DNA of 15,752 bases from Prolixibacteraceae bacterium UBA6162. Its GTDB lineage: Bacteria > Bacteroidota > Bacteroidia > Bacteroidales > Prolixibacteraceae. The stretch is taken from assembly GCA_002428215.1 (NCBI GenBank), contig DIUI01000087.1, forward strand, positions 1 to 15,752, read 5' to 3'. Shown here one piece after another: positions 1-7,635 of this stretch. Each line of letters opens with the position of its first letter. The first letter of the stretch is position 1. The notes under the pieces were generated by a model that made no database searches, had not been told where the DNA came from, and saw only the letters and a program-made list of their open reading frames with translations. The position numbers and the translations under genes are program-made.

Positions 1-2
1 AT

Positions 3-2591
3 CCTTCGTGGTATACTTCCTACACGCCGTACCAGGCCGAAATTTCTCAGGGAAGACTTGAGGCGCTGCTGAATTTTCAGACTATGGCATGTGAACTTAC
101 AGGTTTGGAGATTGCCAATGCTTCATTGCTCGACGAAGCCACTGCCGCTGCTGAGGCGATGTCGCTAATGTTGGCTTCCCGCTCAAGAGAGCAGGTGAAA
201 CGCGGTGTGAACCGATTGCTGGTGGACGAGAACATCTGGCCTCAAACTTTTGATGTGCTGTATACGCGTGCCGAACCTTTGGGAATTGAGCTTATTTCAG
301 GGGCTATTGGAGATTTGTCAATCACCGATGGTGTATTTGGTGTTATTTTGCAATATCCCAATGCCAATGGCGAGGTGTCGGATTATACCTCCATTACTGA
401 TGCCGCTCATTCTGTTGGAGCAAAAGTAGCGGTAGCGGCCGATCTACTCTCCTTGGCCATTCTTGTGCCTCCGGGAGAATGGGGAGCCGACATTGTGTTT
501 GGAAGCAGTCAGCGATTTGGGGTTCCTATGGGTTATGGTGGCCCACATGCTGCTTTTTTCACTGCCCGCGATGAATTTAAAAGAAATATGCCCGGCCGTA
601 TCATTGGGATAACCAAAGATGTACATGGAAACAGGGCTCTGCGTATGGCCCTCCAAACCCGCGAGCAACATATTAAACGGGAAAAGGCGACCTCCAATAT
701 TTGCACTGCACAGGCCCTACTCGCCAACATGGCAAGTTTTTATGCGGTTTACCATGGTCCAGAAGGTATCAATATGATTGCCTCTCGGGTACACTTTATT
801 GCCACTTTAATTGCCAGGGAGATTGAAAAGCTTGGTTACCGGCAGTTGAACAAAATCTTCTTCGATACGCTCCGTATCGCACTGCCCCCATACGTTAAGC
901 GCGAAGACATCGAATGGCTTTCGGTAGATCTGGAGATGAATTTCCGTTACTTCCCCAATGGAGATGTGGGCATCAGTATAGATGAAACCACTAACATAGA
1001 TGATATAAACTGGATTTTGGAAGTTTTTGCCAAGGCAGCCAATAAACCACAGACGCTGCTCTCCAATATTCCCGAGCAATCGACGCTCGATGCGAAATTT
1101 CGGCGCAACTCTCCTTTTATGCAACAGGAGGTATTTAGCAAATACCGCTCAGAAACCGAAATGGTACGCTACATTAAATCGCTGGAATTAAAGGATATTT
1201 CGCTTACTCATTCTATGATTTCGCTCGGCTCTTGCACCATGAAACTCAATGCTGCCACCGAAATGCTGCCATTGAGTTGGATTGAGTTCAACGGAATTCA
1301 TCCTTTTGTTCCGAAAAACCAGGCAATGGGCTACCATATTATGATCGAAGAACTACGACGCGATCTGGCTGAAATAACCGGAATGGCTGATGTGAGCCTC
1401 ATGCCCAACTCCGGTGCTTCAGGTGAATATACAGGGTTGATGGTAATTCGGGCATATCATAAAAGCCGCAACGACGATGGTCGAACGGTAGTACTTATAC
1501 CCTCGTCTGCCCACGGAACCAATCCTGCAAGTGCCGTTATGGCTGGCATGGAGGTTGTTGTGGTAGCCTGCGATGAGCGAGGGAATGTCGACCTGGAAGA
1601 TTTGCGGACCAAGGCGGAGAAATATAGCCAGAAGCTTGCTGGTTTTATGGTCACTTATCCTTCAACACATGGTGTTTTTGAAGCAGCCATCACCGAAATG
1701 TGCGACATTATTCACCTGCACGGCGGACAGGTCTATATGGATGGTGCCAATATGAATGCCCAGGTGGGACTCACGAATCCCGGTATTATTGGAGCCGATG
1801 TTTGTCACCTGAATCTTCATAAAACTTTTGCTATACCCCACGGTGGGGGCGGACCAGGTGTTGGTCCCATAGCTGTGGCCAGTCATCTGGTAGAGTTTCT
1901 CCCCTCTCACCCCATCATGAACAACGGACATGTTGGCATTCGTGCTGTTTCAGCAGCTCCCTGGGGTAGTGCTTCGGTTTTGCCAATTACCTATGGTTAC
2001 ATCAAAATGATGGGCAGCGAAGGCCTGAAACAGGCTACCGAAATGGCCATTCTGAATGCAAATTACATTGCGCAGGCGCTTAAAGATAATTATGGCATTT
2101 TATATACCGGTAACAACGGACGTGTGGCTCACGAGCTTATTCTCGAATGCCGCCATCTGAAAGCCTCCTGCGGGATTACCGAATCCGACATCGCCAAGCG
2201 GCTCATGGACTATGGATTCCATGCTCCAACGCTTTCCTTCCCTGTTGCAGGTACCCTAATGATAGAACCCACCGAAAGTGAATCGCTGCAGGAACTCGAC
2301 CGTTTTATTGACGCCCTCAATCAGATTTATCTTGAGATAAAGGAGGTAGAGCGTGGTGAAGCCGACCGCGACGATAATGTACTGCGCAATGCACCCCATA
2401 CGGCGCTGGTAGTAGGTGCCGATGAATGGAGTCACAGCTACAGTCGTTCAAAGGCTGCCTGGCCGCTCGATTGGGTGAAGCAAAACAAATATTGGGTTCC
2501 GGTGGGCAGGGTCGACAATACCTGGGGCGACCGCAATTTGATCTGCACCTGTGGCTCTCCCGAGGAATATGCCCTGATGCAGGAGGATTAA
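3..2591 (+). CDS. gcvP: Glycine dehydrogenase (decarboxylating), P-protein of the glycine cleavage system; 5' end outside window
   Basis: PLP enzyme that decarboxylates glycine and passes the aminomethyl group to lipoylated H-protein (GcvH). The reading frame is open from base 3, before the first in-frame ATG at 84, and those codons already match the family ([18 protein letters not shown]), so the gene begins upstream. The window holds about 862 codons of a family usually near 950-960 residues. Both halves of the fused single-chain form are present: the N-half with the [16 protein letters not shown] stretch near nt 510-560, and the C-half with [10 protein letters not shown] (about nt 1222-1252) and the PLP-lysine motif [18 protein letters not shown], whose Lys codon is 1821-1823. 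The C-terminus is complete and ends in TAA at 2589-2591. No frameshift is visible. ispE follows after 43 bp on the same strand and may be co-transcribed, although the two pathways are unrelated. Identification is firm. Confidence 0.97.
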   Translation, partial: PSWYTSYTPYQAEISQGRLEALLNFQTMACELTGLEIANASLLDEATAAAEAMSLMLASRSREQVKRGVNRLLVDENIWPQTFDVLYTRAEPLGIELISGAIGDLSITDGVFGVILQYPNANGEVSDYTSITDAAHSVGAKVAVAADLLSLAILVPPGEWGADIVFGSSQRFGVPMGYGGPHAAFFTARDEFKRNMPGRIIGITKDVHGNRALRMALQTREQHIKREKATSNICTAQALLANMASFYAVYHGPEGINMIASRVHFIATLIAREIEKLGYRQLNKIFFDTLRIALPPYVKREDIEWLSVDLEMNFRYFPNGDVGISIDETTNIDDINWILEVFAKAANKPQTLLSNIPEQSTLDAKFRRNSPFMQQEVFSKYRSETEMVRYIKSLELKDISLTHSMISLGSCTMKLNAATEMLPLSWIEFNGIHPFVPKNQAMGYHIMIEELRRDLAEITGMADVSLMPNSGASGEYTGLMVIRAYHKSRNDDGRTVVLIPSSAHGTNPASAVMAGMEVVVVACDERGNVDLEDLRTKAEKYSQKLAGFMVTYPSTHGVFEAAITEMCDIIHLHGGQVYMDGANMNAQVGLTNPGIIGADVCHLNLHKTFAIPHGGGGPGVGPIAVASHLVEFLPSHPIMNNGHVGIRAVSAAPWGSASVLPITYGYIKMMGSEGLKQATEMAILNANYIAQALKDNYGILYTGNNGRVAHELILECRHLKASCGITESDIAKRLMDYGFHAPTLSFPVAGTLMIEPTESESLQELDRFIDALNQIYLEIKEVERGEADRDDNVLRNAPHTALVVGADEWSHSYSRSKAAWPLDWVKQNKYWVPVGRVDNTWGDRNLICTCGSPEEYALMQED

Positions 2592-2634
2592 TATCCGGAT
2601 AATTTAAACCTTTGGTGCAACTCAAATCTTTGGA

Positions 2635-3453
2635 ATGATACTGTTCCCGAATGCCAAGATCAATTTAGGCTTGAATGTAACAGAGCGCCGCGCCGATGGT
2701 TACCATAATCTTGAAACCCTGTTTTATCCAACAGGACTGTCGGATATATTGGAGGTACTTCCGTCTGACAGGTTTTCTTTTTCAACCTCTGGCATTGCGG
2801 TCGACGGTGACCCTGAACAAAATCTGGTAGTTAAAGCCTATCGTATGGTAGAGGCAGACTTTCCACTTCCGCCTGTTGCCATCCATCTTCACAAATTAAT
2901 CCCGCATGGTGCCGGCCTTGGTGGTGGTTCGTCTGATGGTGCTTTTATGCTGCAATTGCTTAATCATCAGTTTAAACTTTCGATTGCTCCTCAGAATCTG
3001 ACTTTCTATGCTTCACGTCTGGGAGCCGATTGTTCCTTCTTTATATACAACCGACCGGCGCTGGCAGAGGGAATCGGCGACCTTTTAAGTCCTTCAGAAA
3101 TTACACTGACCGGCTGGCATCTGGTAGTGGTCAAACCCCCCTTTGGGGTTAGCACGGCCGGGGCATTTCAGCAAATGATACCCCGAAAATGGCAAGTGCC
3201 TTTGGCAGAGGTGCTTAAGAAACCAGTTGAAGAATGGCGCGGTATGCTGCATAATGATTTCGAACCGGTGATAGATGAACGGTATCCTTCCATAGCAAAG
3301 ATCAGGCAAACCCTGTACACTTCCGGTGCCGTCTATGCCGCAATGTCTGGCTCCGGATCGGCTGTTTTCGGACTTTTTAAGGAAGTTCCCGCCGAATTAT
3401 CAAGCCTCTTTCCTTCCGACCATTTTTACTTTCACGAGGAGTGTAAGTATTAG
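2635..3453 (+). CDS. ispE: 4-diphosphocytidyl-2-C-methyl-D-erythritol kinase
   Basis: GHMP-family kinase that phosphorylates the 2-hydroxyl of CDP-methylerythritol with ATP, a step of the cytosolic MEP route to IPP/DMAPP. The 272-residue product is a little shorter than the E. coli enzyme (about 283) and typical for Bacteroidota. Visible motifs: N-terminal NAKINLGL with the conserved Lys8, the GHMP ATP-binding loop PHGAGLGGGSSDGA at residues 90-103, the GADCSFF motif with the probable catalytic Asp132, and a C-terminal glycine-rich MSGSGSAVFGLF motif. The ATG at 2635 is chosen because family homology starts right there; there is no clear Shine-Dalgarno sequence. It lies 43 bp after gcvP and only 9 bp from the stop of the convergent pyrF, with no hairpin terminator visible between them. 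The gene implies a MEP rather than mevalonate route in this organism. Confidence 0.97.
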   Translation: MILFPNAKINLGLNVTERRADGYHNLETLFYPTGLSDILEVLPSDRFSFSTSGIAVDGDPEQNLVVKAYRMVEADFPLPPVAIHLHKLIPHGAGLGGGSSDGAFMLQLLNHQFKLSIAPQNLTFYASRLGADCSFFIYNRPALAEGIGDLLSPSEITLTGWHLVVVKPPFGVSTAGAFQQMIPRKWQVPLAEVLKKPVEEWRGMLHNDFEPVIDERYPSIAKIRQTLYTSGAVYAAMSGSGSAVFGLFKEVPAELSSLFPSDHFYFHEECKY

Positions 3454-3462
3454 CCCTAAAGT

Positions 3463-4293
3463 TTATAGTAGTTCTGCCTCGAGCAGTAACTCCTCCATAT
3501 CAACCTGGACATTCATCGCCTCTTCTCGTGCTTTTTCTGCAAAATCGATGCCGTCGGATGCATAAATTATAGCCCTGGAGGAGTTTACAAGCAGCCCACA
3601 TTGGTCATTCATTCCAAAACGCGCCACTTCCTCGAGACTTCCGCCCTGAGCTCCCACGCCCGGTACGAGCAGAAAATGGTCGGGGACCAATTGTCTGATG
3701 TCGGCCAGCTTCTCAGCCTTGGTGGCACCCACCACGTACATCATCTGATCGGGTGTGCCCCACTTTTGCGATTGGGTTAGCACCTCTTCATATAGCATGG
3801 TGCCGGCAGGATTCGTCATAAGCTGAAAATCACCTGCTCCTTTGTTGGAGGTGAGGGCCAGGAGAATTACCCACCGATCGAGATAACTCATGAATGGTTT
3901 CACCGAATCTTCTCCCATATAAGGGGCCACAGTAACTGCGTCGAAATCCATTTGATCGAAGAATGCCCGCGCATATAGCTGCGAGGTATTTCCAATATCG
4001 CCTCTTTTTGCGTCTGCAATGATGAAGAGGTCGGGGTACTTGCTGCGTATGTAGGCCACTGTATTGGTAAGACTAATCCAACCATCAGCCCCAAGGCTTT
4101 CGTAAAATGCCAGGTTCGGTTTGTAAGCCACACATAGGTCATGCGTAGCATCAATAATCTCTTTATTGAAGGCAAATACCGGATCGCTGGTATCGCGGAG
4201 GAAGGATGGGATTTTTAAAAGATCGGTATCAAGGCCAACGCATAAAAAGCTTCGTTTTTCCTGAATCTGCTCAAATAGCTGTTCGCGGTTCAT
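3463..4293 (-). CDS. pyrF: Orotidine 5'-phosphate decarboxylase (type 2)
   Basis: Decarboxylates OMP to UMP, the last step of de novo pyrimidine synthesis, without a cofactor. The product is 276 residues, typical of the longer type-2 subfamily rather than the ~240-residue E. coli type. It has the N-terminal [10 protein letters not shown] strand with the first substrate-binding Asp, the active-site signature [12 protein letters not shown] with Asp94, Lys96 and Asp99 (the Asp-Lys-Asp catalytic array), and the phosphate-binding segment [11 protein letters not shown]. The start at 4293 fits the family N-terminus. A TATCTTTG box on the minus strand at 4315-4322 would start transcription about 15 nt upstream. 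The gene stands alone on its strand, convergent with ispE and divergent from the DUF2200 block. No defects seen. Confidence 0.97.
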   Translation of the reverse strand: MNREQLFEQIQEKRSFLCVGLDTDLLKIPSFLRDTSDPVFAFNKEIIDATHDLCVAYKPNLAFYESLGADGWISLTNTVAYIRSKYPDLFIIADAKRGDIGNTSQLYARAFFDQMDFDAVTVAPYMGEDSVKPFMSYLDRWVILLALTSNKGAGDFQLMTNPAGTMLYEEVLTQSQKWGTPDQMMYVVGATKAEKLADIRQLVPDHFLLVPGVGAQGGSLEEVARFGMNDQCGLLVNSSRAIIYASDGIDFAEKAREEAMNVQVDMEELLLEAELL

Positions 4294-4314
4294 ATCGGAT
4301 CAAATCGTTTCGTG

Positions 4315-4322
4315 CAAAGATA
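4315..4322 (-). promoter_or_regulatory. Candidate -7 promoter box for pyrF
   Basis: The plus strand reads CAAAGATA, so the minus strand reads TATCTTTG, an exact match to the Bacteroidota TAnnTTTG -7 element. It lies 21 nt upstream of the pyrF ATG, predicting a leader of roughly 15 nt, the short spacing usual in this phylum. No perfect TTTG -33 element is visible at the expected distance, so the call rests on the -7 box and its position. Confidence 0.5.
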
Positions 4323-4332
4323 GTGTTTCCAT

Positions 4333-4340
4333 TAAATTTG
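4333..4340 (+). promoter_or_regulatory. Exact TAnnTTTG box on the plus strand
   Basis: TAAATTTG matches the Bacteroidota -7 consensus exactly. It sits 10 bp from the divergent pyrF -7 box. If used, it would give a transcript with a leader of about 320 nt before the DUF2200 start, running through both palindromes. It could also be a chance match in AT-rich DNA; no clear TTTG lies 19-21 nt upstream. Confidence 0.25.
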
Positions 4341-4521
4341 GGGCAACTCGTGTCCGAATGGAATTTGTAGCGTTGACTGTTAAATAATCATTCCAACAAT
4401 CATAAGCGACAATAAGCAAGCAAGTATTAAACCGGGTCTCAGGGATGGAAAAATCGCATGTCGGACCCCATAAGAGTTCTGAATAAAAACGATATCCCGG
4501 GAAAAGGAAATGGTGTATCCC

Positions 4522-4537
4522 TGTTGGGAACCCAACA
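4522..4537. promoter_or_regulatory. 16-bp perfect palindrome, possible Crp/Fnr-type operator
   Basis: TGTTGGGAACCCAACA is identical to its reverse complement apart from the central AA. Read as TGTTG-N6-CAACA it has the 5-6-5 layout of classical Crp sites (TGTGA-N6-TCACA), with different half-site bases. A gene for a Crp/Fnr-family regulator starts about 530 bp downstream on the same side, so autoregulation is possible. As RNA it would form a 7-bp stem with a very tight loop; a terminator is unlikely because no U-tract of terminator length follows. Confidence 0.35.
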
Positions 4538-4566
4538 ATTTTGTGTGCCGGTATCTCTCGAAAAAT

Positions 4567-4578
4567 GACTTGCAAGTC
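4567..4578. repeat. 12-bp perfect palindrome
   Basis: GACTTGCAAGTC is a perfect 12-bp palindrome, beginning 30 bp after the end of the 16-bp palindrome and about 90 bp before the DUF2200 ATG. It may be a second regulator-binding site or a chance occurrence. Half-site sequences of the two palindromes differ, so they need not bind the same protein. Confidence 0.3.
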
Positions 4579-4668
4579 GGGAAGAAAAGGACTTGATGAC
4601 GGTTTAGGCCAAATAAAAAGAGTAATTTTATAGGTTAGTTCGATTGATGAGCAAACAATAAGCCAAGA

Positions 4669-5052
4669 ATGAAAACAACACCGGAACACAATGAGCGGAT
4701 CGCTAAAATGACCTTTGCCTCGGTTTATCCGCATTATATAGCAAAATTGGAAAAGAAAGGGAGGTCGAAAGGAGAATTGCATCAGGTCATTGAATGGCTG
4801 ACCGGCTTTGACGAATCAGCAATAGAGGGACTTGTTAAAGAAAATGTGACGTTTGAGACATTCTTTAAAAGGGCGCATTTAAATCCTCAGTCTGACCAAA
4901 TCAGGGGAGTGATTTGTGGTTACCGTATCGAAGATATCGACGATCCAATTACCCGAAGTGTCAGATATCTCGATAAGTTGGTCGATGAATTGGCAAAAGG
5001 AAAAGAGATGACTAAGGTTTTACGATCCAATTCGTCCTTTGAAAATCGCTAA
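4669..5052 (+). CDS. DUF2200 family protein
   Basis: Small, soluble, charged protein of 127 residues with no signal peptide or membrane segment. It matches my memory of the DUF2200 family along its whole length: an N-terminal MTFASVYPHYIAKLEKKGR segment (about residues 14-32), an EVIEWLTGF-like helix (here VIEWLTGFDE, about 41-50), the ETFFKRAHLNP stretch (about 63-73), a GVICGYRIEDIDDP core (about 82-95) and a C-terminal RYLDKLVDELAKGKEMTKVLR helix region. The family's biochemical function is not known to me. The ATG at 4669 is the first plausible start, and a weak TAATTTTA box lies 39 nt upstream. The regulator gene follows after only 11 bp, so the two are very likely one transcript. Confidence 0.85.
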   Translation: MKTTPEHNERIAKMTFASVYPHYIAKLEKKGRSKGELHQVIEWLTGFDESAIEGLVKENVTFETFFKRAHLNPQSDQIRGVICGYRIEDIDDPITRSVRYLDKLVDELAKGKEMTKVLRSNSSFENR

Positions 5053-5063
5053 TAATTAATCTG

Positions 5064-5657
5064 ATGAAGAATTTTACGCTTAAATCCTTTCTTACTTCCA
5101 ACCTCGATATCGATGAAAATGAGATCTTGTCTATTCAGAAGCGGTGTAAGGTAAAAGAGTATTCAAAGGACGCTTTGCTTTTGGGCAACAATCAACATGT
5201 CGGACAAACATTTTTTGTTGAAGAGGGCTTGTTGCGACAGTACACCACCGACGAAAAAGGCCGGGAGTTTATTATGCAGTTTGCTCCCGAGGGGTGGTTT
5301 ATTACCGACTTCGTAAGCACCGATGTTAACGTTCCTTTACGCTATTATATTCAGGCACTTGAGCCAACCCGTATCTCGTTTGTCGATGAGGAATTTATTA
5401 ATAACATGAGATCATTGCCCCCGGTCTTGAACGATTTTAACCATATAATGCTCTACAATCAAATAAACTTCCTTCAGGCACGTGTCGAAATGCTGCTGAG
5501 CAAATCCGCAGCAGAGCGATACCTTCATTTTATTAAAACCTATCCCGATATATTGATGCGGGTTCCTCAAACCATGGTCGCATCTTACCTTGGAATTACC
5601 CCTGAAAGCCTGAGCAGAGTGCGTTGTGATCTCGCCAAAAAAAATTGCAGGAATTGA
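5064..5657 (+). CDS. Crp/Fnr family transcriptional regulator
   Basis: DNA-binding regulator of 197 residues, the usual size for the short Bacteroidota Crp/Fnr-like proteins. An N-terminal cyclic-nucleotide-binding-type beta-barrel covers about residues 25-115 (includes FFVEEGLLRQYTTDEKGREF and FAPEGWFITD); then come a long dimerisation helix (about 120-155) and a C-terminal winged helix with QTMVASYLGITPESLSRVR as the HTH at about 168-186. There is no N-terminal cysteine cluster for an Fnr-type iron-sulfur centre, and the conserved cAMP-contact residues are not evident, so the effector is unknown. It follows the DUF2200 gene by 11 bp and precedes pirin by 69 bp. The last codons run through an A8 tract at 5637-5644, where gain or loss of one A would give a different C-terminus. 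The targets are unknown; the neighbours are natural candidates. Confidence 0.93.
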   Translation: MKNFTLKSFLTSNLDIDENEILSIQKRCKVKEYSKDALLLGNNQHVGQTFFVEEGLLRQYTTDEKGREFIMQFAPEGWFITDFVSTDVNVPLRYYIQALEPTRISFVDEEFINNMRSLPPVLNDFNHIMLYNQINFLQARVEMLLSKSAAERYLHFIKTYPDILMRVPQTMVASYLGITPESLSRVRCDLAKKNCRN

Positions 5658-5726
5658 TTTCTTATCATACATCAAGGTAAGAGTAAATCGATATTATAAA
5701 CTTTGGCATCTGATTCTTTAATATTT

Positions 5727-6611
5727 ATGACTATGACAATAAAAAACGTTGAAATGGTGGCAGGGCCAAGACAGCCCCATTGGGTTGGCGACGGTTTCCG
5801 GGTACACAATTTCATTCCCAGTAGTTATCATCTTGAAATGGAGCGGATGAATCCATTCATATTATTGGACTACAATTCAAAGTTTACCTTTCCTGCTTCT
5901 GAAACGCCCAAAGGCGTTGGGGTGCATCCTCACCGGGGATTTGAGACTGTAACCATTGCCTACAAGGGAAGAGTGCAGCATCATGACAGTGCCGGAGGCG
6001 GAGGAATAATTGGAGAGGGAGATGTGCAGTGGATGACTGCTGCCAGTGGAATATTGCATAAGGAATACCACGAAAGGGAATGGAGCAAAGAGGGGGGAGA
6101 GTTTCAGATGGTACAGTTGTGGGTGAACCTTCCTGCCAAAGATAAAATGGGGCCTCCAAAATACCAGGCTATAGAGAATAAAGATATTCGGCGATATAGT
6201 ATTGATGCACAAGGTAGTGAAATACAGATTATTGCCGGCGAATACAAAGGAGTGACGGGGGTCGCCTCTACATTTAGCCCTATTCACATGTTCAATGTGA
6301 ACTTAAAAATGGGTACTGAAACGGACTTTTCCTTTCCTGCCGATTACAATACTGTTTTACTCCCCATCGAGGGTAGCTTTGATATCAATAATTCAGAATC
6401 GGTAGATACCGACCATCTCGCATTAATGGCCAACGACGGGGAAGGGTTTACAATAAAGGCTACTAAAGACGCATTGATATTAGTGTTAAGCGGACAACCG
6501 TTTCATGAACCCATTGCGGCACATGGGCCTTTTGTAATGAACACGCGCCATGAGATTGTTCAGGCTTTTGAGGATTTTAACCGTGGGAAATTCGGATATC
6601 TCGAAGATTAA
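5727..6611 (+). CDS. Pirin family protein (bicupin)
   Basis: Cytosolic bicupin of 295 residues. Some pirins oxidise quercetin with O2 (E. coli YhhW type), others act as metal-dependent regulators, so the substrate here is open. The N-terminal cupin keeps the four metal ligands of the family: His67 and His69 in GVHPHRGFETVT, then His111 and Glu113 in GILHKEYHE, with spacing like that of human pirin. GPRQPHWVGDGFRVHNFIP near the N-terminus and a degenerate C-terminal cupin (FHEPIAAHGPFVMNT near residue 255) are also typical. The frame is open further upstream to a TTG at 5703, but that extension has no family character, so I take the ATG at 5727 (5733 is an alternative). A TAAACTTTG sequence upstream differs from the -7 consensus by one extra spacer base. 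Probably transcribed with, or regulated by, the preceding Crp/Fnr gene. Confidence 0.93.
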   Translation: MTMTIKNVEMVAGPRQPHWVGDGFRVHNFIPSSYHLEMERMNPFILLDYNSKFTFPASETPKGVGVHPHRGFETVTIAYKGRVQHHDSAGGGGIIGEGDVQWMTAASGILHKEYHEREWSKEGGEFQMVQLWVNLPAKDKMGPPKYQAIENKDIRRYSIDAQGSEIQIIAGEYKGVTGVASTFSPIHMFNVNLKMGTETDFSFPADYNTVLLPIEGSFDINNSESVDTDHLALMANDGEGFTIKATKDALILVLSGQPFHEPIAAHGPFVMNTRHEIVQAFEDFNRGKFGYLED

Positions 6612-6772
6612 ATCCGAGAAGTTCAAGTGCTATCTTACCCATAATATTTCAGTCAAGGTTAAGCCTGTTTTGCTTGAGTTAAGGTTCGGGAATCGAAGTA
6701 ATTTCCAGAACAACAAAGCCGAGACTGGCATCTTTCAGTCGGATTATGAATTGTCTAATACATTGAAATAGA

Positions 6773-7600
6773 ATGCGATTAAATGATCTAAGCAGATATA
6801 GCGCAACACTGGGCAGTTCACAAAAAATGCCTGTGTTGTTTTTGGGGCATGGCAGTCCGATGAATGCCATTGAAGAGAATGAGTTTGTACAAGGGTTTAG
6901 AACCATTGCTGCGGCTCTGGCCAAACCAAAAGCGATACTTTGCATATCGGCACACTGGGAAACCAAGGGAACTCATGTAACAGCCATGCCAGATCCTCCA
7001 ACCATTCACGACTTTCGGGGATTTCCTCCACAGCTGTATGAAGTGCAATATGCTGCACCGGGAAGTCCGGACTTGGCGCGTGAAACCAAGGGAATGGTTA
7101 GAACAGCTGATGTTGGGTTGGACGAAAAATGGGGACTCGATCATGGATCGTGGAGTGTAATTAAACACCTATATCCTGAAGCCGATGTGCCTGTTATTCA
7201 AATGAGTCTTGATTATTATAAGGCACCACAATATCATTACGATCTGGCACTTGAGATTAAGTCGCTGCGAGAAAAGGGTGTACTAATTGTTGGAAGTGGA
7301 AATATGGTGCACAACTTAGGGATGGTTGCGTGGGATAAATTGGATACGGATGATTTTGGATTCGATTGGGCCCTGGAGGCTAACGAGAAGATGAAACAAT
7401 ACATAAAAAACGGCGACCACCAGCCCCTTATTGATTTCAGGCTGCAGGGACGGTCGTTTGATCTGGCGGTGCCAACCCCCGAACATTTTCTTCCTTTAAT
7501 TTATAGTCTGGCTTTACAGGACAAGAATGAGGAAATAAGACTCTTTAACGACAAAGCGGTAGGTGGCTCTATCACAATGACATCGGTGAAAATAGGATAG
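6773..7600 (+). CDS. ygiD: Class III extradiol ring-cleavage dioxygenase, 4,5-DOPA dioxygenase type (YgiD-like)
   Basis: LigB-superfamily enzyme of 275 residues. Characterised relatives open catecholic rings such as L-DOPA between carbons 4 and 5 with O2 and a divalent metal. The metal and active-site histidines are all visible: His26 in FLGHGSPMNAI, His61 in ISAHWETKG, His180 in GSGNMVHNLG and His238 in PTPEHFLPL. The MPDPPTIHDFRGFPPQLYEVQYAAPG segment is family-typical. The ATG at 6773 is the first credible start, although homology proper begins near residue 19 (MPVLFLGHG), so a start at the codon for Met19 cannot be excluded. It lies 161 bp downstream of pirin on the same strand, with no strong promoter or terminator in between, and converges on the hydrolase gene with a 35-bp gap. 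The physiological substrate is unknown. Confidence 0.93.
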   Translation: MRLNDLSRYSATLGSSQKMPVLFLGHGSPMNAIEENEFVQGFRTIAAALAKPKAILCISAHWETKGTHVTAMPDPPTIHDFRGFPPQLYEVQYAAPGSPDLARETKGMVRTADVGLDEKWGLDHGSWSVIKHLYPEADVPVIQMSLDYYKAPQYHYDLALEIKSLREKGVLIVGSGNMVHNLGMVAWDKLDTDDFGFDWALEANEKMKQYIKNGDHQPLIDFRLQGRSFDLAVPTPEHFLPLIYSLALQDKNEEIRLFNDKAVGGSITMTSVKIG

Positions 7601-7635
7601 TTCACTGAATCAAAAAATTCGGGCCAGCAAATTCC

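Larger units (their letters stand above)
4294..4668. other. 375-bp intergenic region between pyrF and the DUF2200 gene
   Basis: No ORF here looks like a protein. The longest minus-strand frame (4300-4782) overlaps the DUF2200 gene and has no family-like features, and plus-strand frames give only tiny ORFs such as a 28-codon one starting near 4511. The region holds the pyrF -7 box, an oppositely oriented exact TAAATTTG box at 4333-4340, a weaker TAATTTTA box at 4623-4630 (about 39 nt before the DUF2200 ATG, with TTTA at 4603-4606 as a poor -33 candidate), and two perfect palindromes at 4522-4537 and 4567-4578. No tRNA-like T-loop or CCA end was found. Confidence 0.6.

Noticed and set aside
2592..2601. 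TATCCGGATA palindrome after the gcvP stop
   Set aside because: Only 10 bp, no T-tract after it, and no symmetry beyond it; not supportable as a terminator or operator.
4300..4782. 160-codon minus-strand ORF upstream of pyrF
   Set aside because: It overlaps the DUF2200 coding region antisense, is rich in Cys/Phe/Pro without recognisable domains, and covers the promoter boxes; most likely chance.
5655..5667. TGAT-N5-ATCA inverted repeat at the Crp/Fnr stop codon, resembling an Fnr box
   Set aside because: The spacer is 5 nt rather than 4 and the outer bases of the TTGAT-N4-ATCAA consensus do not match on both sides; a chance match is likely.
5703..5726. Pirin start at the TTG at 5703
   Set aside because: The extra eight residues have no pirin similarity, and a normal ATG is present at 5727.
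6550..6771. 73-codon plus-strand ORF bridging the pirin 3' end and the gap before ygiD
   Set aside because: The first third overlaps pirin in another frame, and the unique part (6612-6771) shows no domain or start signal; no support for a gene.
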